Shown: piece after piece, positions 6,813 through 14,653 of the stretch
Layout of the letters: each line of letters begins with the position of its first letter
How positions within the stretch are numbered: position 1 is the first letter of the stretch
Source of the DNA: DASWID01 sp049682815
Lineage (GTDB): Bacteria; Desulfobacterota_D; UBA1144; Nemesobacterales; CSP1-2
Assembly: GCA_049682815.1 (NCBI GenBank)
Contig: JBAUII010000077.1
Location: 1-23,657, forward strand
Reading direction: 5' to 3'
Length of the DNA: 23,657 nt
Made by a program: the position numbers and the translations under genes
Notes under the pieces: generated by a model
Told to the model about the DNA's origin: nothing
The model's database searches: none
Seen by the model: the letters and a program-made list of their open reading frames with translations, nothing else

Positions 6813-7292
6813 TCAGGAGTCTGTTAAGCCGATCATGATCGCGGTCTCAAACATAACCATGTTGTCTTCATCATCACTGCACATACCAGGGGTGCAATCC
6901 TGACAACCGACGTTGTAAACTTTGAAAAATGGTCCGAAGAAGGTGCCCTCTCCAATGGAGCCTGGCCCACCGTGACTCTTAAGCTCCCCAAAGCCCGTGT
7001 CTTCGTCGGCGACCCGTACAGTTTGTAGGTGCATTTCCATGACCATGGCCGCACCGCCTAACTCATTATAATAGCATAAGCAGACGTCGTATTGTCCTAC
7101 CGGGACTCCCGGAATCTCCACCATGAACTCACCCATATCTCCAATTTTGCCTTCGCTACCCTCCATCTGACCACCTTCGTAAGCCATCGGGCCTTCAAAT
7201 GCCCCCTTAAAGGCGTCTGCCTGGGATGCGCTCATTACGAAACCGACCATGAAAAATAACCCAATTAAAATTATAAATAGATACTTACCCAT
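6813..7292 (-). CDS. secreted protein with CxC and CxxC motifs, unknown family
   Basis: I start it at the ATG at 7292, since AAAGGAGGT lies 7 nt upstream and the hydrophobic signal MGKYLFIILIGLFFMVGFVM follows at once; the in-frame start at 7337 would add a Lys-rich tail before it. The product is 159 residues with likely cleavage after SASQADA (residue 27). The mature 132 residues are rich in Gly and Met (about 30 Gly and Met combined) and acidic. Cys occur at 71 and 73 (DVCLCYY) and at 130, 133 and 138 (GCQDCTPGMC). The five Cys and many Met could bind a metal, but nothing proves it. The alternating hydrophobic pattern (FMVEIPGVPVGQYDVCLCYY) suggests an all-beta sandwich. No family is recognised and no operon partner is seen. 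Confidence 0.72.
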   Translation of the reverse strand: MGKYLFIILIGLFFMVGFVMSASQADAFKGAFEGPMAYEGGQMEGSEGKIGDMGEFMVEIPGVPVGQYDVCLCYYNELGGAAMVMEMHLQTVRVADEDTGFGELKSHGGPGSIGEGTFFGPFFKVYNVGCQDCTPGMCSDDEDNMVMFETAIMIGLTDS

Positions 7293-7608
7293 TTTTTTAC
7301 CTCCTTTCTTTAGGTTCTTAATAATTTTTCTTTGCAATGTATCTTGAGAACGAGAGAAAAATAAAAAGGCTGTAACAGATATAAGAATTTTGTTAGAAGG
7401 GAAACAAAGAACTGGAACTGATAATCTCGCACCATCATCCCCCTTAACCCCTCCCTCTCCACTTAAACATCATATTACTACATTTCCCCTAGTATTGTCA
7501 ACTAATAATTAAACCAACGGTGCCAGGCTTGCAAATTGACTTTATACAATACCATCAGGATCAGTCGTAGTACCAGTCCGATCCCCGAATGTCCTTATCA
7601 GGAATTCA

Positions 7609-7671
7609 TGGCGACCTGAAGGTCGCCGCTACATTTTTCTGACCCTTGTAGCGAAGAACGTCAGTCCTCCA
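7609..7671. repeat. dispersed palindromic repeat family B, copy 2
   Basis: Begins TGGCGACCTGAAGGTCGCCG, itself a near-perfect palindrome (GGCGACC-TGAA-GGTCGCC), then CTGACCCTTGTAGCGAAGAA and CGTCAGTCCTCC. It parallels 6111-6172 in order and spacing, but here the left palindrome is intact and the right one degraded, while copy 1 is the reverse. Confidence 0.72.
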
Positions 7672-7741
7672 TTTTTTGTCATCCCCGAGCACTGTAATCG
7701 GGGGTCCATCTAAACGCACCGTTGCCGATACATTAAGATCA

Positions 7742-7796
7742 CACTTCGACCCTTCGATTAAATTCAGGGCTCAGTGTGAACGGATTGAGTTACTAA
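7742..7796. repeat. dispersed repeat family A, copy 2
   Basis: Matches 6026-6080 at 51 of 55 positions in the same orientation. In both places families A and B occur together, but in opposite order (A then B on the left, B then A here), so they are separate units and not one long duplication. Confidence 0.75.
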
Positions 7797-7865
7797 ATAC
7801 GATGGAAGCGTTTTCCAATCCAGCGTGACCACTAAAGCTTCCTATTTTGCTTTCTATTGATTAAT

Positions 7866-7941
7866 TGGCTCCGGCGGAGGGATTCGAACCCCCGACCTAG
7901 TGGTTAACAGCCACCCGCTCTGCCAGCTGAGCTACACCGGA
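7866..7941 (-). tRNA. tRNA-Asn (anticodon GTT)
   Basis: The reverse complement gives a complete 76-nt cloverleaf: acceptor TCCGGTG paired with CGCCGGA, a D-loop containing AGCTGGCAGA, anticodon stem GGTGG/CCACT with loop CTGTTAA (anticodon GTT), a T-arm with GGTTCGAATCC, discriminator G and an encoded CCA. It delivers asparagine to AAC/AAU codons. Its 3' end faces the repeat-rich region at lower coordinates. Confidence 0.98.
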
Positions 7942-8010
7942 TCCAATGTTAGCAAAGGCAAATCCAAGTATTTCAGGTTGATAAATTTATATGGTTCGCT
8001 TTAGTCAGTC

Positions 8011-8065
8011 AAGATACAGGATTCAAGATGCAGGATACATGATGCAGGATACATGATGCAGGATA
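8011..8065. repeat. 14-bp tandem repeat, about four units
   Basis: Units run AAGATACAGGATTC, AAGATGCAGGATAC, ATGATGCAGGATAC, ATGATGCAGGATA. The inner units are nearly identical. The array lies between the tRNA promoter side and the 3' end of the DUF309 gene, ending 16 bp from its stop codon. It is a candidate for length variation between strains. Confidence 0.8.
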
Positions 8066-8080
8066 AAAACTTTAGAAACT

Positions 8081-8815
8081 TTATTGATCGATTAGCTTGA
8101 TCGTAGGAGCGTCATCTATCGAGTATTTTGAATCGGATTCCTCAAGGACCTTAGAAGCTTTATCAATATCCGAAAGGAAACGTCCTACATCCATACCTAG
8201 AAAGCCTGGCTGGAATTCTTTTAATTTAGCGTAGCTCCTCTTTAGATAGTTAACGGTGCCTTTGATATTTTCATACTCGAGATGGTAAAACGCCACACAG
8301 CCGTGTATTAAGCCCTTAAGAAAGGACTTCTCCCTGCCCTTTTCTTTTGACCAAATCTCCTCAAGATACTCATGGCACTCAAAGAAAAATCCGCTATTAA
8401 ACAGCATCACACCAACTTTCACTTTACCCTCAAGCTCATCATCAGTTTTTTCAGTCCAAGCTTTCAGGCGAGATATAAGTTTCAGATAAGCTATTGTTTT
8501 TGGACAAATGAATGTCTGGTATTTAGCATATCTGCTTTTTAGCTTTATCGAGTCCCCTAGCCCAAACACAAATAGCCTCTTCAAGTGAACGTCTTTAGAA
8601 AGGTGTTCCCAATTGAATTCGACCCAATCTAAATTCGCCTTCTTTTTTAGCAAGTCCTTCATGTAAATCCTATTAATAACTTCCTCGCTCGTCTTATTGC
8701 AATATTTAAGGATCAGATTAAGGACGTTAACCTTAGTACTACTCCTCAGTGAATGCAATAGTATCTCACTTAGGATGTTACGTATATCAACTTCTGTCTT
8801 GCTTCTTTTCTTCAT
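8081..8815 (-). CDS. DUF309 domain protein
   Basis: The C-terminal half of this 244-residue protein carries the DUF309 signature: GVMLFNSGFFFECHEYLEEI with H148-E149, then W155 and two further His (H171, H178) in the segment KGLIHGCVAFYHLE. DUF309 is a small all-helical bundle of unknown function whose conserved His/Glu suggest a metal or ligand site. Most family members are about 100-200 residues. Here about 130 helical, Lys-rich residues precede the domain (from MKKRSKTEVDIRNILSEILL) and I do not recognise them. No signal peptide or membrane segment is present, so it is cytoplasmic. It starts at the ATG at 8815 with only a weak ribosome site. It is transcribed toward the tRNA gene and stands alone. 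Confidence 0.8.
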   Translation of the reverse strand: MKKRSKTEVDIRNILSEILLHSLRSSTKVNVLNLILKYCNKTSEEVINRIYMKDLLKKKANLDWVEFNWEHLSKDVHLKRLFVFGLGDSIKLKSRYAKYQTFICPKTIAYLKLISRLKAWTEKTDDELEGKVKVGVMLFNSGFFFECHEYLEEIWSKEKGREKSFLKGLIHGCVAFYHLEYENIKGTVNYLKRSYAKLKEFQPGFLGMDVGRFLSDIDKASKVLEESDSKYSIDDAPTIKLIDQ

Positions 8816-9281
8816 TTGAATGCTATGTTCTAACTGAGCATATTAGCTGAGGTAAGAGTCTAGCACCAATCTTTTTTGTCACGAAAAAGCCTGATGTGTG
8901 AATCAGACTAAGAAGTACAAGAATATTAAAAAAAGAGGAGATTGCTTCGGGATAAAACTCCTCGCAAAGACGGACCGGGAGCAAGCCTGGATTCCCGCTG
9001 GAACTTGTACTCGAATGTTTTTGTCGAGTAATCCGCAAATGACACGAAGGGATGGATTCTCATTAATGGGGATGGGAATGACAGGGTGTGCGCTTGCTTC
9101 AATCTCGGGGTGGATACTGAGAAAAGCGAAGGGTAAATTTAGCAATGACGGGACTGAGAGGTTGAGAGTCTAACCGGCATTCGAAAAATTGCGGCCTGTG
9201 CTGAACCATGTCCTGACGATAGGTCAGGATCTATTGAGTATTAAGAAAATCAGGAACGAAGACGTTAAAAATCCCCTCTAA

Positions 9282-9370
9282 CTCCCCTTCGTAAAAGGGG
9301 AGGATCAGAGGTGCAGCGCTAATTCTCAGAAGCTGCGCCGTTGGTCAATTTCCTCCTTTTTAAAGGAGGA
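9282..9370. repeat. cluster of three palindromes (family C)
   Basis: Three hairpins lie in a row: CTCCCCTT/AAGGGGAG (9282-9302, 5-nt loop), GGTGCAGC/GCTGCGCC (9310-9339, one wobble) and TCCTCCTTT/AAAGGAGGA (9351-9370). A related palindrome, CTTCCCCCT/AGGGGGAAG, sits at 9606-9626. CT-rich/AG-rich inverted repeats of this kind are typical dispersed intergenic elements. Confidence 0.7.
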
Positions 9371-9395
9371 TTAAGGAGGATCTTTGGTGAATTTC

Positions 9396-9411
9396 TCGAC
9401 AGCGTTGTCGA
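9396..9411. repeat. hairpin TCGACA/TGTCGA
   Basis: A perfect 6-bp inverted repeat with a GCGT loop directly after the family C cluster. It may be part of the same composite intergenic element. There is no T-run, so no terminator call. Confidence 0.45.
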
Positions 9412-9605
9412 AGGTTCGAAGGATGAGACGACCCTCGTTCGCACTTAGACGGGTTCAGTGTGATCGGTTTTGTTTATTCTTTCAACCAGTGATCTGTTGG
9501 GCTTCACAACATCTCAGCCCGACCTAATCAGCCGTGAGGCCTCAGGATAGTCGAAAAGATGAAAAACGATGTCCGCCACATATAAGCAGACACCCCCTTC
9601 TTAGT

Positions 9606-9626
9606 CTTCCCCCTAAAAGGGGGAAG
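9606..9626. repeat. palindrome related to family C
   Basis: CTTCCCCCT (9606-9614) and AGGGGGAAG (9618-9626) are exact inverted repeats with an AAA loop, preceded by CACCCCCTTCTTAGT. It lies 150 bp upstream of rpoH. Confidence 0.65.
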
Positions 9627-9709
9627 TGGGTTATCAGACAGCCGATAAGTTTCATCGGCAAGGGCTTTGCAAGTGCGTTCGAAGCGTATACTTTGCTACG
9701 AAAGGACTA

Positions 9710-9736
9710 TAGACTTAAACCAAACTCGGTTATAAT
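9710..9736 (+). promoter_or_regulatory. possible rpoH promoter
   Basis: A consensus -10 box TATAAT sits at 9731-9736, about 38 bp before the rpoH ATG. The best upstream match, TAGACT at 9710-9715, is a poor -35 at 15-bp spacing. The -10 is convincing by itself; the -35 is not. Confidence 0.35.
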
Positions 9737-9774
9737 AAGGTATCTAGTAGGAAAAAGGATTCGACCGGAGATAT

Positions 9775-10671
9775 ATGACCGAAGTCAACGAAGATATAAA
9801 AGAAAAGGAGAATCTAAAATCGTCGCTTCCCGCTCATACAACCTCGTTAGAGCGATATCTTGCGGAGTTAAGCAACTACCCCATACTCAGTCGAGAAGAA
9901 GAATATGAGCTTGCGATGCGTTATAAAAAAGACGGCGATGTCGAGGCCGCAAGGAAGCTGATTACCTCAAACCTCAAGTTTGTCGTACGAATAGCAAACA
10001 CCTATAAAAACTACGGGCTAAACACGATGGATCTGATCCAGGAGGGAAACATCGGGCTCATGCACGCTGTAAAAGGGTTCGACCCGACCAAGGGTTATCG
10101 ACTCATCTCGTATGCTGTCTGGTGGATAAGGGCCTATGTCCAGAACTTTATTATCAAATCCTGGAGTCTCGTCAAAATTGGAACCAACCAGGCGCAGAGA
10201 AAGCTCTTCTATAAGCTTCGCTCGACAAAACAAAAAATGGACTATACAGAAGATATCCTCAGTTCCGACGAATACAAAAACCTGGCGGAAGAATTAGGCG
10301 TATCGGATGAAGCCGTCGTTGAGATGGACCAAAGAATAGGTACAAAAGACCTATCTCTAGACGCTGAGCTGGCAGCAAACAACGAATCTACGCACCTTGA
10401 TTTTTTGGTGGATGACCTGACAAATCAAGAAGAGCTAATCTCAAAGAACGAGGAAGAGGAAAATCTCAAAAGCGGGCTGGATATTGCCATGGATTCCTTG
10501 AAAGATAGGGAAAGATTTATAATAAAAAGCAGAATCCTTTCGGAAAATCCCCTGACCCTCGAGGAACTGGGATCAGAACTCAACATCTCGCGGGAAAGGG
10601 TAAGACAGATTGAGAGTTCAGCGTTACAAAAGATTAAGAACGTTCTGGAAAAGAAGGGCGTAACCAAATAG
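9775..10671 (+). CDS. rpoH: RNA polymerase heat-shock sigma factor RpoH (sigma-32)
   Basis: This 298-residue sigma-70-family factor directs RNA polymerase to heat-shock promoters. Region 1.2 covers about residues 25-60 (LERYLAELSNYPILSREEEY). Region 2 covers about 62-132, with the core-binding and -10 recognition helices (LIQEGNIGLMHAVKGFDPTK; SYAVWWIRAYVQNFI). The RpoH box QRKLFYKLR at 141-149 separates RpoH from RpoD and RpoS. Region 4, from about 250, ends in the helix-turn-helix LTLEELGSELNISRERVRQI that reads the -35 element. The length is normal (about 285-300). The ATG at 9775 is preceded by GGAG at 9767-9770. It is transcribed alone, convergent with alaS across 37 bp. In proteobacteria its activity is set by DnaK and FtsH; nothing in this sequence tests that. 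Confidence 0.95.
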   Translation: MTEVNEDIKEKENLKSSLPAHTTSLERYLAELSNYPILSREEEYELAMRYKKDGDVEAARKLITSNLKFVVRIANTYKNYGLNTMDLIQEGNIGLMHAVKGFDPTKGYRLISYAVWWIRAYVQNFIIKSWSLVKIGTNQAQRKLFYKLRSTKQKMDYTEDILSSDEYKNLAEELGVSDEAVVEMDQRIGTKDLSLDAELAANNESTHLDFLVDDLTNQEELISKNEEEENLKSGLDIAMDSLKDRERFIIKSRILSENPLTLEELGSELNISRERVRQIESSALQKIKNVLEKKGVTK

Positions 10672-10708
10672 TCTGGAACTTAAGACTGCTCAATAACAGA
10701 TGGATCCC

Positions 10709-13345
10709 TTATCCACCACCGGAAACAATGTCATAAACCTTACGCAGCACAATGTTTAAATTATCAGGCATATTGCCCCCGGCCTGGGCCATGTCAGCCC
10801 TTCCACCACCACCTCCCCCTATTATTCCGGCAAGCTCCTTAACAATCTTTCCCGCATGATATTTATCAATCAATTCCTTTGTAACACCGATTAAAATATA
10901 TGCCTTCCCATCGCTCCTGCAACCCAAAGCAGCAATACCGTTTTTGAATCTCCCCCTCACGTCATCCCAAACCTTTCTAAGGTCCTCCGGACCCTCTCCG
11001 GGAACCTCAGCTGAGAGAACATTTATACTGTTTATTTTTTCCACCCGTTCGAGAAGTTCCCCTACCTTGGTGCTTATCATTTTGCTCTTATAAACCTTCA
11101 CTTCATCTTTAATACTGATGTTTTCCTCTATGATCTTCTTTAACCTTGGAATCAAATCAGATTTAGGAACCTTTAAGAGATTGGATGCCTCGGTGAGGGT
11201 TTGTTCCTGTTTTCTTATAAACTTCCATCCTGATTCCCCTGCAACAGCCTCTATTCTCCTAATCCCCGCAGACGACGAAGTCTCGTGCAGTATTTTGAAG
11301 AGTCCAACCTCTCCAGACGTGTGTAGATGAGTGCCCCCGCAAAGCTCTTTACTGTAATCACCGATGCTAACGACCCTGACCCTGTCTCCGTATTTTTCTT
11401 CAAATATAGCGATTGCACCACGAGCAATTGCCTCATCGTAGGGAACATCGGTTTGTATAGTAACCTCATCATCCCATCTAATCCTATTGTTTATCGTGTC
11501 CTCGATCCTTCGGACAGTATCATCATCTATCGGAGAAAAATGTGTAAAATCAAATCTTAACCTCTCAGGCGCAACCAGCGACCCAGCCTGTCTGACATGT
11601 GATCCCAGTAATTCCCTCAGAACGGCGTGCAACATATGCGTAGTCGTATGATGTGTCTTTGCCCCATATCTCAGGTGCTTATCAACATTTAGCTCCACCT
11701 TGTCACCAACCCATAGGGTCCCTTTCTTGACAACTATACGATGCACGATGAAGTTAAAGAACGGTTTTATAGTATCGAGAACACGGGCACTCCCTGAATC
11801 ACCATCAATTGTACCCTTATCCCCTACTTGCCCTCCGGATTCTCCGTAAAACGGAGTTCTGTCTGTTATCAGCTCTCCACTCTCTCCCTCCTTAATGCTA
11901 TCAACTAGCTCTCCGTTTCTTATCATGGCCGTGACCCTTCCGGTGTCCGTAGTGTTCTCGTACCCGGTGAAAATTACACTGAGCCCACCCGCCACAAACT
12001 CCTTATACATAGGAACAAGCTCGTCCCCCCCGGAACCCTTCCAAGCTAGCCTGGATTGTTTCTTTTGCTTCTCCATCTCCTTCAAAAAGCCCGGACTATC
12101 GATTTGGAGGCCGTGCTCTTTGGCTATATCCTCGGTTAAGTCAACCGGAAAACCGTATGTATCATAGAGCTTAAACACAACGTTTCCAGGTAGTATCTTT
12201 TCCTTACCCCTCTTTTGAACCTCAGTGTTCAGCAGCTCAAGACCCCTGTCGATTGTCTCCAAAAATCTCACCTCTTCGTTTCTTACTACGTCTTCGACGA
12301 AACCTATTCTTTCTTCAGTCTCCGGATAAAAATCTTTCATTATGTCCTTTACGCGGGTCGCCAGTCTATAGAGAAAAGGCTCTTTAATGTCTAGCATTCT
12401 TGCATGACGAACGGCTCTCCTCAGAATCCTCCTTAGCACATATCCTCGTCCTTCGTTTAAAGGGAGAACCCCGTCGGAAATCAAGAATGTTACAGCTCGT
12501 GCATGATCCGCAATTACACGCATCGATATATCCGTCGAGGGATCTGCCCCGTAAGATTTCCCGACTATCTCCTCAATGTCCCGAATTATCCCACGTAGGA
12601 GATCCGTATCATAATTGCTTTTTACTCCCTGAATGACAGCAGTGATTCTTTCGAGTCCCATTCCGGTATCGATGCTGGGATTAGGAAGGTTAGTCAGTTT
12701 TCCCGACGAATCCCTCACATACTGCATGAATACAAGATTCCACAGTTCTAAATAACGGTCGCAATCACACCCTACTCTGCAATCCGGTTTACCACAACCA
12801 AAGCCTTCGCCCTGGTCGATTACTATTTCAGAGCACGGACCGCACGGGCCAGTCTCACCCATAGCCCAAAAATTGTCCTTTTCCCCAAGGCTTACTATTC
12901 TTTGGGCACTGAGACCGATCTTTTTATTCCAGATATCATACGCTTCATCGTCTTCTTCATATACAGTTGCCCATAACCTGTCGGTCGGTAACTTATAAAT
13001 CTCTGTAATTAATTCCCATGCGAAATCTATCGCCTCATTCTTAAAATAGTCGCCAAACGAAAAATTTCCAAGCATCTCAAAGAAGGTATGGTGTCTTGCT
13101 GTGTATCCCACATTTTCCAGATCGTTATGCTTTCCACCTGCCCGAAGGCATTTTTGGGCAGAAGTGGCCCTTTTATAGTCTCTCTTATCCACTCCCAAGT
13201 AAACGTCCTTAAACTGGACCATCCCCGCATTCGTAAAGAGGAGCGTGGGATCGTTCTTAGGTATCAAAGACGAACTCTTGACGATCCTGTGGCCTTTGCC
13301 TACGAAATATTCTAAAAATTGTTTTCTTATTTCTGAGCCTTGCAT
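10709..13345 (-). CDS. alaS: alanine-tRNA ligase
   Basis: This 878-residue class II synthetase joins alanine to tRNA-Ala using ATP. The catalytic core carries motif 2 around RHHTFFEMLGNFSFGDYFK (residues 85-102) and motif 3 in DTGMGLERI (226-234). A Cys-rich insert GFGCGKPDCRVGCDC at 181-195 may bind zinc. The editing domain, which clears mischarged Ser or Gly, has the HxxxH metal motif (HHTTTHMLH, near 560) and the CGGTH partner motif (near 665). The C-Ala domain ends in the Gly-run GGGGGGRADMAQAGG. Length is typical (about 875). The ATG at 13345 lies 10 nt after the rlmN stop, so the two are almost certainly cotranscribed; the ribosome site is weak, which suggests translational coupling. 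Its 3' end faces rpoH. Confidence 0.98.
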   Translation of the reverse strand: MQGSEIRKQFLEYFVGKGHRIVKSSSLIPKNDPTLLFTNAGMVQFKDVYLGVDKRDYKRATSAQKCLRAGGKHNDLENVGYTARHHTFFEMLGNFSFGDYFKNEAIDFAWELITEIYKLPTDRLWATVYEEDDEAYDIWNKKIGLSAQRIVSLGEKDNFWAMGETGPCGPCSEIVIDQGEGFGCGKPDCRVGCDCDRYLELWNLVFMQYVRDSSGKLTNLPNPSIDTGMGLERITAVIQGVKSNYDTDLLRGIIRDIEEIVGKSYGADPSTDISMRVIADHARAVTFLISDGVLPLNEGRGYVLRRILRRAVRHARMLDIKEPFLYRLATRVKDIMKDFYPETEERIGFVEDVVRNEEVRFLETIDRGLELLNTEVQKRGKEKILPGNVVFKLYDTYGFPVDLTEDIAKEHGLQIDSPGFLKEMEKQKKQSRLAWKGSGGDELVPMYKEFVAGGLSVIFTGYENTTDTGRVTAMIRNGELVDSIKEGESGELITDRTPFYGESGGQVGDKGTIDGDSGSARVLDTIKPFFNFIVHRIVVKKGTLWVGDKVELNVDKHLRYGAKTHHTTTHMLHAVLRELLGSHVRQAGSLVAPERLRFDFTHFSPIDDDTVRRIEDTINNRIRWDDEVTIQTDVPYDEAIARGAIAIFEEKYGDRVRVVSIGDYSKELCGGTHLHTSGEVGLFKILHETSSSAGIRRIEAVAGESGWKFIRKQEQTLTEASNLLKVPKSDLIPRLKKIIEENISIKDEVKVYKSKMISTKVGELLERVEKINSINVLSAEVPGEGPEDLRKVWDDVRGRFKNGIAALGCRSDGKAYILIGVTKELIDKYHAGKIVKELAGIIGGGGGGRADMAQAGGNMPDNLNIVLRKVYDIVSGGG

Positions 13346-13355
13346 AGGTTTATAA

Positions 13356-14426
13356 TCAATTGATCCCCTGCGTAAATTTTTGTTCTTTCTGGCCTTTGGC
13401 AGTCGGATAGTTTGCCGCGAGCTGCCCGCAGGCTCCGAGTATATCGCGTCCCCGATTCTTTCTAATTCTTGCGTTTATGCCATATGAAATCAATATGTCT
13501 TGAAAACTGAATACTCTGTCGCTACTTGGTGACCGATATGGCAGGGGAAAGGCCTCATTGAATGGTATAAGATTTACCTTACACCTAATCCCTTTTAGAA
13601 GCTTTCCAAGTGTCGTCGCAGTCTTATCTGAATCATTCAGCCCTTTAATAAGTACATACTCGAAAGTCAGGGTCTTTCTATTGGGCATTGGGAAATCTCT
13701 GCTAGCCTTAATTAGTGCTTCAATCGGATATCTTCTGTTTATGGGCATAATTTTATTCCTGAGCTCGTCCAAAGGGGCGTTCAGCGACACGGATAGATTA
13801 ACAGAGACCTGCTCTCCGAGCTCTCTGATCTGTGGAACCAGTCCCGAAGTTGACACGGTTATCTTCTTCGGTGATATTCCCACAAAATCCTCATGAGTGA
13901 ATATCTTCAAGGCCCTCACAGTATTTTCAAGGTTATCCAGAGGCTCTCCCATCCCCATGAACACGAGATTAGTAATACAGCGAGAATTAAAATTGTTGAC
14001 CAAGAGATATTGATCGATAATTTCTGAAGCCTTCAGATTCCTTATCTTACCAACCCTCCCGGTAAGGCAGAACGTGCAACCCAAGGCGCATCCTACCTGA
14101 GTAGAAATGCAAAGGGTATATCTGCTGTTTTCCGGAATTAGAACGCTTTCTATCTTCTTCCCATCGGATAGCTGGAAGAGATATTTTTTGGTTCCATCAG
14201 AAGATAACCTCTCATCTAAACGAACAAGCGATTTTTGCAACAAAAGGGAATCATTTAGAGTTATCATAAAACGCTTCGGCAGATCAGTCATCTGGTCGAA
14301 CGAAGTAGCATCTTTCCTGTATACCCATTTCCCTATTTGACGGGCGCGGTATGGTTCTTCGCCTAAGCTACGTACCAGGTCTTCCAGCTCTTCAGGACAA
14401 AGGTCTTTTATATTAATTTTGTTCAT
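13356..14426 (-). CDS. rlmN: dual-specificity 23S rRNA/tRNA adenine-C2 methyltransferase RlmN
   Basis: This 356-residue radical-SAM enzyme methylates C2 of A2503 in 23S rRNA and A37 in some tRNAs, supporting ribosome fidelity. The Fe-S cluster motif C113-x3-C117-x2-C120 lies in VGCALGCTFCLTG. The two extra cysteines of the methyl-transfer chemistry are C106 (TLCIST, seven residues before the cluster) and C333 (ILGACGQL), both in the expected places. The GMGEP motif (158-162) and SVSLNAP segment are also typical. Length is normal (about 345-385). The start at ATG 14426 is given by the conserved N-terminal helical domain (LCPEELEDLVRSLGEEPYRA). It precedes alaS in a two-gene transcript, and a 227-bp spacer separates it from the receptor gene upstream. 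Confidence 0.97.
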   Translation of the reverse strand: MNKINIKDLCPEELEDLVRSLGEEPYRARQIGKWVYRKDATSFDQMTDLPKRFMITLNDSLLLQKSLVRLDERLSSDGTKKYLFQLSDGKKIESVLIPENSRYTLCISTQVGCALGCTFCLTGRVGKIRNLKASEIIDQYLLVNNFNSRCITNLVFMGMGEPLDNLENTVRALKIFTHEDFVGISPKKITVSTSGLVPQIRELGEQVSVNLSVSLNAPLDELRNKIMPINRRYPIEALIKASRDFPMPNRKTLTFEYVLIKGLNDSDKTATTLGKLLKGIRCKVNLIPFNEAFPLPYRSPSSDRVFSFQDILISYGINARIRKNRGRDILGACGQLAANYPTAKGQKEQKFTQGIN

Positions 14427-14653
14427 CTCAATGCACTCGCCCGCGCTAAAACAAAAATCCTACATCTATCGTATGTTTACGAACAACCCTGCGGCAAGCT
14501 TCAGGGCGTACAATCGCTAGACAAAATGTTAACATTGAAAATGAGAGGGTTCAAAGATTAATTACATAAGCGGAGGAAGTTATTGAAAATAATAAGGTTC
14601 GATCAGATCACAAATCGTTTTATAACACACAATATCAAAAGAGTCCTGTTTTA

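Larger units (their letters stand above)
7293..7865. other. repeat-filled spacer between secreted protein gene and tRNA
   Basis: No gene is seen in these 570 bp. The spacer carries a GGTGCCAGGC motif at 7519-7528, the 20-bp AGGCTTGCAAATTGACTTTA motif at 7525-7544, palindromic family B at 7609-7671 and family A at 7742-7796. The promoter of the secreted protein gene must lie near 7300-7400. Confidence 0.55.
8816..9774. other. 960-bp spacer with dispersed repeats, no real gene
   Basis: Several overlapping ORFs of 70-125 codons cross this stretch on both strands. Their sequence is Arg/Ser/Pro-rich and coincides with non-coding repeats, so I reject them. The region contains a GGATTCCCGC...GGGAATGAC-type repeat at about 8988-9085, the palindrome cluster at 9282-9370, a hairpin at 9396-9411, a decayed family A fragment near 9440-9468 and a palindrome at 9606-9626. 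The last 60 bp hold the probable rpoH promoter. Confidence 0.5.

Noticed and set aside
8898..9173. 91-codon rightward ORF and overlapping 80-codon leftward ORF
   Set aside because: They translate a known style of non-coding repeat (GGATTCCCGC ... GGGAATGAC) and lack ribosome sites.
9282..9626. CRISPR-like array
   Set aside because: The palindromes differ from each other and have irregular spacing; no cas genes are present.
9534..9908. 124-codon rightward ORF overlapping the rpoH start
   Set aside because: Crosses palindromic repeats and is out of frame with the certain rpoH gene.
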